Shown here piece by piece: positions 54,134 to 64,000 of a stretch of DNA of 64,000 nt; position 1 is the first letter of the stretch; each line of letters begins with the position of its first letter. The position numbers were made by a program, and so were the translations under genes. Source of the DNA: Mariannaea sp. PMI_226. Its lineage: Eukaryota; Ascomycota; Sordariomycetes; Hypocreales; Nectriaceae. Below the pieces are notes generated by a model. It saw nothing but the letters and a program-made list of their open reading frames with translations. It was not told where the DNA came from and searched no databases. Location: NCBI GenBank assembly GCA_024336345.1, contig JANFOG010000007.1, positions 1,426,001-1,490,000 of the forward strand, given 5' to 3'.

Positions 54134-56248
54134 CTATGCACGACTATTGTTCATAAAGAATGCTTCAAACTCCTCATCCAAAAGGGGAGGTTGCCTCTCA
54201 TTCCCGTCCAGTAAACCTAGATACCAAGTCAAGTCGCTCCCGTCGGTCTCCCTAGCAGCGAATCCATTGCCGAAATATCCAAAGCGATTGGAAGTAGTAT
54301 ACTTGAGATCGAAATCCTCCCAGCGAGGGGCCTTGATTGTCTCAAAAAACTGGATACGAGACCCAGGCCACATCATGGGCTCACCATCCACGGTACCCTG
54401 CTTGAACCACGAACGACAGGGAGAGGTCCAGGCGGTGCGCGGCAAGAACTTGCGACGGTGCTGAACAAAGTCTGCCACAGCTTCCTCCTTGGGTGCGAAC
54501 GAGGTGATTTCCTCCTCTGACATCTTTCGCAAGACCTGCATCACGTAACGAGCTACCGTCTCAGTGATGGGTAGGAAGCTGCCATGGCCATAGGGACCGA
54601 AGGGGCCATTAAAGACTGGAATAATGTTAGAGCCGCACCCAGCGCCAATCTTTTGTTTACTTACTGAAGTAGTTTGGGAAATGTGCGACGCCCAAGGAGA
54701 GATATGTGTTTGGGATATCCTGCCAGTATTTGCTGAGGCTGACACCATCTCGACCTACAGTAGGGTAGTGAGGGCGCCAGCTAACATCGAAGCCTGTAGC
54801 ACACACAATAACATCGAACTCGTGTTCTACGTTATCCTCGGTTTTGATGCCCTTAGACGTGATCTCCGCGATGTTGCTTGATACGACGGTGACATTGTCA
54901 GCACAAAGAGACTCAAGATAACCATTTCCAGGGGTGGGCCGTCTGCAACCGACGGCAAAGTTCTTGGGAACGATGACATCGGCTATCTCGGGTTTGCCAG
55001 CGAGCTTGGTTCGCATGTCATCTTCAGCAAACTAGAGCCTAATTTAGCGGATTAAATCCAAATTAGTGTAGAAAGTCTTTATACGAACCGCCCTGGCATC
55101 AGCCTGTTCTTTAGAGCCATTGAGAATGAAGCGGAAGCGTGAGTTGAGCTCTGATTCGATCTTTTTTCTGTAAGCAAGATACTTCCTGGGATCATTTCGC
55201 ATAATTTCACGCTGCTCTTCGTTGTCTAGATGTCGTATGTTGGTTACTGTATGGTATGAACAGCTTTGGGTTTCTTACATTCGAAGTTAGTGCCATTCTC
55301 GCCAGCAAAGCGCTGGCCAAAGCCACCGGTGATCCAAGCAGAACTGCGGATAAAGCATGACATCGATCCAACGACTAAGGGGGGGAGTTAGGAGTCTATC
55401 TTTACATGACTGCCATGGTTGGAATCTTACTTGGTTGAATATTTGGAACAATTTGAACAGCGGAAGATCCGCCACCAATGACACCAACCCGCTTCCCTTC
55501 AAGTTCAATATCGTCGCGCCAGTTTGCGCTATGGACCATTGAGCCTTTGAACTTCTCACGACCAGGAATATTTGGCCACTTCCACTTGCTTATCACCAGT
55601 CAGCCAGGAAACGGAAACGAGGGAGTCTTATAACATACTTGAGAACACCACTCGCGTTGATAAAGATGTGGGCCTTGTCTTCGAAGATGTCATCTGGATT
55701 CTCGCCTCTCTGGACCTTAATATTCCACATCTGCTTATCTTCGTCCCAGAAAGCGCCAACGACCCTATGGTTGAGTTTTATATACTTCATAAGATCGTGC
55801 TTCTCAGCTACATTCTTAAAGTACGCAAGAATTTCGGGCGCACTCGAGTAGCTGGAAATTATTGTTAGAAATGGAGTGGAGTTCATACTTTGCTCAGATT
55901 CACGTACAATTTGGTCCACTCAGGCGAAGGAGCCCAAGAATATTGATAGTTGACAGAAGGGATATCGCAGCCACAGCCGGGATACCGATTCTCATACCAG
56001 GTGCCGCCGACAGAGGGGTTCTTCTCGTAGCAGACAAGATCAAGATCTAGGCCACTGGTAGAAACTTCATGGGCTAGATTGATGGCACTAGCACCTCCCC
56101 CGAGGCAAACAATCTTGAGATGTCTGCCAGCCCGGCTAGCCTTCTCAAGAATTTCATAACCAGATCCGTTCTCGATTCCAGAAAAAGCTCCGTTCGGGGT
56201 GCCGTTCGGGATGGCCCTTGGGGCATCATTTTTAGCAAGAGACCCCAT
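54134..56248 (-). pseudogene. Baeyer-Villiger-type flavin monooxygenase with a one-base frameshift
   Basis: Seven exons on the reverse strand: 56248-55908, 55851-55639, 55588-55431, 55375-55279, 55225-55089, 55031-54665 and 54615-54134. Together they give about 598 codons. Motifs: LGGGASAINLAHEV (first Rossmann fold), GGTWYENRYPGCGCDIPS, the fingerprint FKGSMVHSANW, IGGGSSAVQIVPNI (second fold) and CATGFDVSW. Exon 4 contains a run of four A on the plus strand (55319-55322) where homologous coding needs three. Reading through it shifts the frame and meets a stop within about 14 codons. All other exon phases agree, so the break is isolated and either recent or a base-call error. If real, the gene is dead or makes a short product. 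Confidence 0.75.
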
Positions 56249-56468
56249 TGATGCTATTGCTGTTGGATTGCCTTGACTAGGATACTTGGAACGGACTGGG
56301 ATTAAATATGGCTCAATATGAGAGAGGATCAATGCAGTGGAATGATGAATGGCTGCGAACAGGGCAAAGTCTTGGTGCAATCCTCCTAAGAAGTAGTCAC
56401 AGGATTCACTATTTAGCAATCAGAGCATCAGCAAGGGAAGCGTGTACGCTTTGTTACAGAAAATGTGG

Positions 56469-56480
56469 GTGGAGCTCCTG
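56469..56480. promoter_or_regulatory. Cluster palindrome, two-mismatch copy
   Basis: GTGGAGCTCCTG: the left half and centre are perfect, and the last two bases differ. It lies 221 bases upstream of the monooxygenase ATG. Confidence 0.4.
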
Positions 56481-56623
56481 GCACGCTCCAGACTCAGAGA
56501 CGAAGAAAAAGGAATGCATCCGATAACAATCTCCATACCATACAACCTTCACTTCTTCACATCCTTGTCTAGTCGCATAGGGCATGTGTCTTTGTCTCCA
56601 ACCGCGCCATATTCTGTGGCCAC

Positions 56624-56662
56624 CTCCACCTCCACCTCCACCTCCACCTCCGCCACCTCCAC
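56624..56662. repeat. Tandem CTCCAC half-sites (4 perfect, plus CTCCGC and one more)
   Basis: CTCCAC at 56624, 56630, 56636 and 56642, CTCCGC at 56648, and CTCCAC at 56657. The unit is the half-site of the cluster palindrome, as in the array at 40841-40864. Confidence 0.6.
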
Positions 56663-57051
56663 TCCCGTCTCCATTCCACCTTCGTCCACCCCGCCGCAGA
56701 TTGGTCCTTTGCTTCGCGAGCCAGCTTCAGGCTACCTGGGCCCAGCAAGACGGACCACGCTAGACCCTCCATCTGGGGAGATGCTCCACCCAGCGACTCT
56801 CAGATAGCAAAGTCTGGAGGTTGTTCACGCTCCACTACTCACCATGTAGCTCGATTCGCATGACGAGTCGGAGTCACACATTAATCATTGAGCATACTCC
56901 GATACCAAGTGTAGTTGTAAGCCGCCACTCTCATAGCCACAGATTCATTCAATAAATCACGGTCCCCCGAACGGAGATGTTGAGATGCATACCACAAAGA
57001 CCCGCAAACAGCCTGCCGCAGTGTTACTTGTTGAATAACCCCAACACCACC

Positions 57052-60000
57052 ATGGTCGCGTCTATGAATGAAAAACCGATCCGAATATCTATTGGTTAGC
57101 TTCCATTCTACCTATATGTGGAAAATGCTCCTACAACCGCAAGAATCACAATCCCTAACCTACTTTTTCTCCGTGTTAAATAGATCGTGGTGGCACATTT
57201 ACGGACTGTATTGCCCAAGTCCGTGGCCAAGATGACATTATCATCAAGATCCTCTCGGTGGATCCCAAGAACTACCCAGACGCGCCTACCGAGGCGATAA
57301 GACGAGTATTAGAGGAGTTTTATGGTAAACATATTCCTCGTGGTACTAAGTTGGATCTTAAAGATGTTGGTAAGTCATACTCAAAGCTAATCTCCACATC
57401 ATGGCGTGTGTCAGATGTGCTGATGAAGAGCAGAATGGGTTCGCATGGGCACAACAGTGGCTACCAACGCCCTCCTCGAGCGCAAAGGTGAGAGGACAGC
57501 ATTCCTCGTAACTGCTGGTTTCAAGGATGTGCTACAGATCGGCAACCAATCCCGGCCATATATGTTTGACCTCAGAATCAGGCGTGCTGAGCCATTGTAT
57601 TCGGATGTATTTGAAGTCAAAGAGCGGGTCGTGCTCGAATCTTGCGCTGACACAAACTTACGAACCTTGAAATTATCATCCCCACCACCGTTAGACTCGC
57701 ATGTCGGCACATCTGGAGAGATTGTTCAGGTCGTTGAACCGCTTGATATCAAAACTAGCCGGGAGTATCTCGAGAGGATTCGCGCACAGGGTTTCCGTTC
57801 CATTGCCGTTTGTTTAATGCACTCATACATCTTTCCTGATCATGAATTGCAATTATTCGAGCTCGCCCAAGAGATTGGCTTCGAGCATATTACCCTCTCA
57901 CACCGAATCTCTCAGAGGCCAAAACTAGTTCCAAGAGGGAATTCAACAGTTGTCGACGCGTACCTGACACCATCCATTAAGATGTACTTGCAACAGTTCT
58001 TAGACAGCTTCCCTGGCCTAGAACAGAGCGAAACTAGGCTTGAATTTATGCAATCAGATGGTGGTCTGGTCCCAGCATCCGCCCTACGCGGCCTTCATTC
58101 TATTCTTTCTGGGCCCGCTGGCGGTGTTGTTGGTTACTCTCAAACTGCGTTCGACAAGGTAGAAATGATCCCGGTCATCGGGTTTGACATGGGCGGAACT
58201 AGCACTGATGTTAGTCGCTACGACGGCCAGTTCGACCATATCTTTGAAACAACTACAGCAGGTATCTCTGTTCATGTGCCACAGCTAAACGTTAACACCA
58301 TTGCTGCAGGCGGTGGAAGCATTCTGGCCTGGAGAGATGGTCTCATGTCCGTCGGGCCTGAAAGTGCTTCCTCTGATCCTGGTCCGGCTTCCTACCGCAA
58401 AGGCGGACCCCTGACCATAACGGATGCCAATTTGGCTTTGGGGAGGCTTCTACCAGAGCACTTTCCGTCAGTCTTTGGACCATGCGAAAATGAGCCTCTC
58501 GATCGTGAAACTGTCATTCAGCAGTTCCAAAAGCTGACTTCACTCATCAACAAGGACACTGGTAGATCCTTGAGCTGGGCAGAAGTAGCAGACGGGTAAG
58601 CATCGCGATCAAATTATACAACCAATGCTAACCTAAGGGCATTAGCTTCTTGCAAGTCGCCAATTCTTCCATGTGCCAGCCGATCCGCAGCCTGACTGAA
58701 GCGCGGGGCCACCACACGGCCGACCATCATTTGGCTTCCTTTGGTGGTGCTGGTGGTCAGCACGCGTGTGCCATCGCCGAAACCCTGGGTATTCGCCGTG
58801 TGAAGATCCACAAATATTCCTCAATTCTATCAGCATATGGCATTGGTCTTGCTGATGTAGTCCACGAAGCGGAGAGGCCATGCGCCAAAGTGTTTGACGC
58901 TGAAAACATTTCCCTCATCAATGACGACCTTGACGCTTTGAGCCTGAAAGTCCAGGAGCACCCATCCCTTGCAAGGTTTAATGCGGTGGACACACATCGT
59001 TTCCTCAATATGCGATACGATGGTAGTGATACAACCATTATGGTTTTGCAAGAGAACAGCACAGATTCTAAAAAAGCCTTCATCGATGCCCATCATCGGC
59101 AGTTTGGCTTCACTCCTACCAATCGCCATATCTTTGTGGATACTATTCGAGTGCGGGGAGTTGGTCGTCAAGTCGGCAGCCACACAGAATCTTCAACCAC
59201 GCAGAGCGAGAAGTCGACTAGTACTCATCCCTCTGCTCCCAAGGCATCATCGCTCAAGGCGGTATTCTTTGGCGGGCTTGGTTGGACTGACACCCCTATC
59301 TTTCTGTTCGACTCCATCCGCGCCGGGGAGGTCATCTTTGGCCCCGCCATCATAGTTGATAAGACGCAGACTATCCTGGTAGGACCCAAATCTTGCGCTC
59401 ACATTGAGCAAGACGGACTAGTTTTGGATGTCAACACAACAAAGACCAAAAATATCAGCGCCACTCATCTGGACCCAGTTGCTCTGTCTGTTTTCCGCCA
59501 CCGGTTCATGGGTGTTGCCGAGCAGATGGGTCGTATACTACAGAATGTTAGCGTCAGCGCGAACATCAAGGAGCGCCTCGACTTTAGCTGTGCTATTTTT
59601 ACTCCAGATGGTGCTTTGGTCGCCAACGCACCCCATGTGCCGGCTATGATTGGCAGTATGGCCTTTGCCGTTAAGTCACAGATCGAACACTGGAGAGGCA
59701 AACTCGAGGATGGTGATGTTTTGCTTTCAAACTCTCCCGGTACGTTCCCATGGAATAAAAGCTTATCTCAATCCTAGACTTACTTGTTTATAGCCTTTGG
59801 TGGTGTACATTTGCCCGATCTAACTGTAATCACACCCGTTTTCGACGCCCAAGGCAAAGATATTATCTTCTGGGCGGCGTCTCGTGGACACCATGCTGAT
59901 GTAAGTACGAGGACTAATCTTCTTCCGTTATGAACTCCAAACTTATCAGTTAAAAGGTTGGAGGCATTCTACCCGGTTCCATGCCACCCAACTCGAAATT

Positions 60001-61311
60001 TCTCTGGGAAGAAGGTGCGGTTTTTGATTCGTTTCGCCTTGTTCATGGAGGCGTACTAGCCGAAGAGGAGCTCAAGAGGATATTGTGCGAGGAACCTGCC
60101 CAGAAACCAGGAAGCAGCGGCACGCGATGCTTTCAGGATAACGTCACAGATATCAAAGCTCAGGTTGCGGCTAACCACACAGGCATTCGTCTGGTCCGTT
60201 CTCTGATAGAGGAGTACACCATGGATGTCGTCCAGGTACGTTCTTGTCTCTGTTGTTTGTTTCGGGGGGACCAGAGTTAACTTTTCTGTGCCAGGTTTAC
60301 ATGAAAGCTATACAAGACTCAGCCGAACTAGCCGTCCGCAACTTATTTAAGAAGCTAGCCGTGAGGTTCAAGGGCACCGAGATCTCAGCTGTAGACTATA
60401 TGGATGACGGAACGCCCATTCAGCTCAAAGTCACCATCAATGCCGAAGACGGCTCAGCAGAATTTGACTTCAACGGCACTGGACCACAAGTCTTTGGGAA
60501 TTGGAACGCCCCGCCAGCCATTTGCAACTCAGCGGTTATTTATGCCCTTCGAAGCATGGTTGAATCCGACATCCCGCTCAATCACGGTTGCATCAAGCCC
60601 ATTACCCTCGTCATTCCAGACAAGTCCTTGCTGAAACCAAGCTACGATTCTGCCGTTTGCGCTGGCAACGTACTTACATCACAGCGCATTGTAGACGTTA
60701 TATTCCGCGCTTTCCGAGTATGTGCTGCCAGTCAAGGTTGCATGAATAATTTCACCTTTGGTCTCGATGGAGAGGGCGGGTTCGGTTACTACGAGACCAT
60801 AGCAGGAGGCAGCGGCGCTGGTCCGTCGTGGAATGGAACCAGTGGAGTCCACACCAACATGACCAACACTCGCATCACGGACCCCGAATCGCTAGAGCGT
60901 CGATACCCTGTAGTCCTGCGCCGATTCTGCTTCCGCAACGGCAGTGGCGGAAAAGGAGCTTTCCAGGGCGGCGAAGGCGTGATCCGCGACGTCGAGTTTC
61001 GACTGCCTATGGCTGTCTCCATACTATCCGAACGACGTAGTTTTGCCCCTTATGGGATGAGAGGAGGGTCGGATGGAATGAGAGGACGTAACATGTGGAT
61101 ATCCCGATTGGGTCGTCAGATCAGCATCGGTGGCAAGAATTCTGTGGCAGTGGAGAAGGGAGACAGGGTTGTCATCGAAACACCGGGAGGCGGTGGGTAT
61201 GGCGTTGCTGTCGACGGTTTGAACCATGATGAATCCCGGGTGCAACCTTCTTTTGTGCCTGTTGCATGTGGCAGTATTCAAGAATCAACGGCTGTGGCGG
61301 AGCAAGTATGA
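57052..61311 (+). CDS. 5-oxoprolinase / hydantoinase family protein (HyuA-HyuB fusion)
   Basis: Seven exons: 57052-57094, 57184-57369, 57434-58595, 58646-59739, 59794-59900, 59957-60235 and 60295-61311. They total 1,296 codons in phase, the usual length for eukaryotic 5-oxoprolinases. ATP-dependent opening of a cyclic amide in the cytosol. HyuA half (about 1-700): [42 protein letters not shown] and [15 protein letters not shown] (actin-like ATP site). HyuB half (from about 738): [29 protein letters not shown] (metal site), and [20 protein letters not shown]. It ends with GGGGYGV. The insert at about residues 870-890 is Ser/Thr-rich. The substrate may be 5-oxoproline, a hydantoin or another lactam; the cluster suggests a dedicated catabolic role. 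Confidence 0.9.
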
Positions 61312-64000
61312 AGGTATTGGGGATCATAGAATCTTGGTGGCACAAGCCGTGGGCTATACGTTGATTCCAAATTTTCGATTGCTTCGTGATTATCTTATCA
61401 AAATTGACAATCTAGTTGAGGTTATAACAGTCTGTTTGGTATTTTAAATTTCCGGTATTAAACCTCTAGCGGGTATGCCTCGCAAGTAGCCAGTAAAGAA
61501 AGAATTGCTTGGTTAAGGGTTAGAAGCGGCATAGGAAATTCGACCTCAACGCAACCAGAGTCTGCTGGCTGCAGCTGTTACTCCTGCGGGTTGCCCTGCA
61601 CTCTTTGCTCGCAGAGAGTCTTTTCACGGGGGCAAAGGTAAACTAGTTCTCGAGGTCATAAGTGGAATAAAGAGGTAGGTTATTTCTTATTATTATTAAA
61701 GCGTATACTTAACTACTCAGCTTTTAATATAACTCAGATATCATAACTTACTTATATATTATTAGATATAATGTTTGAAATATGTCGATTAATCGACCGT
61801 CAGTTGGGCTGGGCTGGAGTCCAAAACACGTTCAACTTTACGAGAGGAATTTGGGGAAGAACTGAACGTTTACCGACCATAACGCTCTCACACGGTCACA
61901 TTAGAGGCTAGTGCTGAAAGAATGAAAGCTGGCCACAGCCCAGACAGGCGATCTCCAAATCGTATGATCAGGACTCCAGCTGGGTGAACCAGGCATCGCT
62001 GCAGCTCATGGTGTTCTGCTCTGTACAGATGCGGTCCATCTCGTTTCTTATCGGCTAGCCCGTTGATGTTACGGGCGGGTAATTGAAAGCCTGAGCGCAA
62101 CATGGCGTGCCGTGAAGCATCCTTAGCTCCGTTTGCAGCTTTTTAGAGCACATATACCACACGACCTGAAATACTACACGCCATCAAACCATGTAACAGC
62201 TGTGATTGGCGTTTAGGCTATGAGACGGACAGGACTTGTTCAACAATCACGAAGCAGCACGGAGGTGTGCACACCTGTTGCGGGGAGCCCATTTTCACGT
62301 AGACAAGACCTATAGATACCTCGAGCCTCCTAGCATAACATACGGTGATCTTAGCAGCCGGCTTCGGAGGGTCCCGTGGGACCTACATTCCTGACCCTAC
62401 GTTCCGTGACAACACCACTTTAACCCATCTACCCAATGTCAAACGTGAACTGCCACTCACTATTCCAAACCTGGGATGTTTCGTTAGCGTCAGATCCATT
62501 GATCCACAACCAGGTTTGTAACCTGTAATGCCAGAGACACAACCCTTTGGCCGTGCGTTGTGAGCCCCGTATTACATTGATTAGAGGATTTTTTCCCACT
62601 TTGACAGCACGAATATGGAGTCTAGAGTCCTATTTGATCCTTGTAGTCGCGTTAGAAAGTTCGGTAAGAGCGGAGAGGCTCTTGCTAACTGGTTCACATC
62701 GGAGAACAATACATCCATTTACATAGCAGGGGGCCGCGAACTTGGCGAATGGGGTGGCGGTTAGTATTATTTGTGCATGGGCATTAATCGCACTGGCTCT
62801 AGACTATATACAACTTGGGGGACCGAGCTATGTCATGAGATTGTAGTAGAATCGGACCAGCTATTTCCCATGAGAGCTCGTTTTTCAGAGTAACGCAAGA
62901 TATTACTACACTTCTTATTCACGAGTGATGCTATAACCAGATTATTTTTAGAAGAGAAGTTTTAAGTGCAGGTTCTAACCAGATATAGCAAAATTAGTTT
63001 CCTTAAGGTACCTGTTGCTTTATCATTCTGTCTAGCTTAAAACATCCGACTGGGCTTGTTGATTTTCGATTACTGATATACCTTGCGGTGTAACTTGAGA
63101 TAAAGTGGGCGTTCCTTGAAGGCATAATACAAGACTCCTGGTCAACATCTGGACTGTCTTCCGATCCCGATTATGCCGGAACCTTGAGTGTAGCCAGCCC
63201 CCTACGTTCTGTTCAGGTGTTGGCGGCCTCATGAAAGTGATGTTTGGAAACCAAAACCCCTTTCTTTAGGTTTATCAATGGGTGTCGCATTAAGCCATGA
63301 TGTTCGACTCTAAATTGATCAGGGTCTCAAAATTTTCGCTTGGAAGGGCCTTATGGAGAATCAGAAGGGACTTCAGTTCACAGGCAAGCCGGAGTCCTAT
63401 TCCGGTACCATCGCATTTAAAACGGTTCGGTTGCAAAGTAGAATATAGGCTGAAGGGTCGAAAGAGAAGCCGTAGTTACAACAACCAGTTACTTTAGATA
63501 TAATTGGTTGAGTTCAGAGGCCATTTCTAACACATGGGTACTTTAGAATAGGTGAGGACTCGCAAGGCGACTAATGATAGTATTGCCGAAGACTCTAGGC
63601 GGATCCCAATGGCCCAAACATGCTATGTATGAGTCATATGCTAACCTAAAAAGCCAGGAGAGTACACTCCTAAAGGTCAGACGACCGGTGGGATAGGCCC
63701 TGTGCCGCAAGCGTCACCACTAATATCATCGAGCTGGCTCGCCGTACTTGTGCCTCAATCACTCTAATGCGGTCAGCTTACGAGCTTATTGGAAACAGAC
63801 CTTTGACTTGTCTTATATCCACGCAGAGCAAACGCCATCCCGCACGATGGGTACCGTTAGTTAGGTAAGCCCTCAGGGGCTGGTAAGATAGAGCGAATAA
63901 AAGTACGACAAATCCAACTAATGGCACTGTAGCTTAATTTTGAAGAGAACCCAATTACTCGGCTTCTTCCTCTTTGCTGCTGATGCATTTCCCTGGGCGA
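61312..64000. other. Intergenic region to the window end, no gene seen
   Basis: 2.7 kb. Short frames of up to 73 codons are open but have no motif, signal peptide or consistent splicing. 61680-61790 is AT-rich and followed by the palindrome GTCGATTAATCGAC at 61784-61797. A 48-codon ORF at about 62613-62764 has a coding-like look but no partner exon. Confidence 0.45.

Larger units (their letters stand above)
56249..57051. promoter_or_regulatory. Divergent promoter, monooxygenase / oxoprolinase
   Basis: 803 bases between two diverging genes, with the palindrome variant GGTGGAGCTCCTGG at 56468-56481 and a tandem CTCCAC array at 56624-56662. Confidence 0.5.

Noticed and set aside
62613..62764. 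48-codon ORF with coding-like sequence (SENNTSIYIAGGRELGEWGG)
   Set aside because: No convincing upstream or downstream exon and no recognisable family.
1..64000. CRISPR arrays, bacterial operons, rRNA genes, complete transposons
   Set aside because: No spaced identical repeats, ribosome-binding-site-led operons, rRNA-like blocks or transposase/reverse-transcriptase motifs were seen.

Overview
This is nuclear DNA of a filamentous ascomycete (Pezizomycotina). Genes are mostly split by short introns (about 35-110 bases) with GT-AG ends and CTAAC/CTAAT branch sites. Several families are typical of these fungi: CFEM proteins, Zn2Cys6 and C2H2 regulators, a type IIC P-type ATPase, a fructosyl-amine-oxidase-like enzyme and a killer-toxin-like chitinase tail. 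Hypocreales or another Sordariomycete is plausible, but the sequence alone does not prove it. Exon boundaries were built by hand; for most genes the exon lengths add up to whole codons.

Left part (1-19 kb), secreted and surface proteins with long gene-poor gaps: a secreted protein cut by the window edge (1-793, -), a zinc metallo-endopeptidase with an HELFHT motif (1822-3253, +), a GPI-type protein with two tandem CFEM domains (5500-6732, +), a small secreted Cys protein (8392-8931, -), a membrane RING-H2 protein (12393-13072, -), a partly resolved unknown gene (13429-13828, +) and a Na+/K+-ATPase-like P-type pump (14638-18402, +).

19.7-30.4 kb, a probable catabolic group: a Baeyer-Villiger-type monooxygenase (-) divergent from a Zn2Cys6 regulator (+), an amino-acid permease (-) divergent from an SDR (+), and a fructosyl-amine/sarcosine-oxidase-like flavoenzyme (-).

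31-38.9 kb, accessory region: two divergent paralogous 10-cysteine secreted proteins sharing a 5'-UTR intron, an orphan chitinase C-terminal region, an intronless protein with an internal duplication, and repeat-rich DNA with three copies of a hairpin-like unit.

38.9-61.3 kb, the most interesting part: a gene cluster for an apparently undescribed catabolic route. It holds a four-carbon-acid-sugar kinase (-), a fused double beta-hydroxyacid dehydrogenase (+), a single dehydrogenase (-), a C2H2 regulator (-), an aspartate-aminotransferase-like enzyme (-), a dihydrodipicolinate-synthase-family lyase (+), an allantoate-permease-type MFS transporter (+), a Baeyer-Villiger-type monooxygenase with a one-base frameshift (-), and a 5-oxoprolinase/hydantoinase-type protein (+). 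The palindrome GTGGAGCTCCAC occurs perfectly in three of its promoters and with one or two changes in two more. A half-site lies before the regulator, and two promoters carry tandem CTCCAC half-sites. This suggests one regulon controlled by a shared factor. The last 2.7 kb holds no gene I can support.
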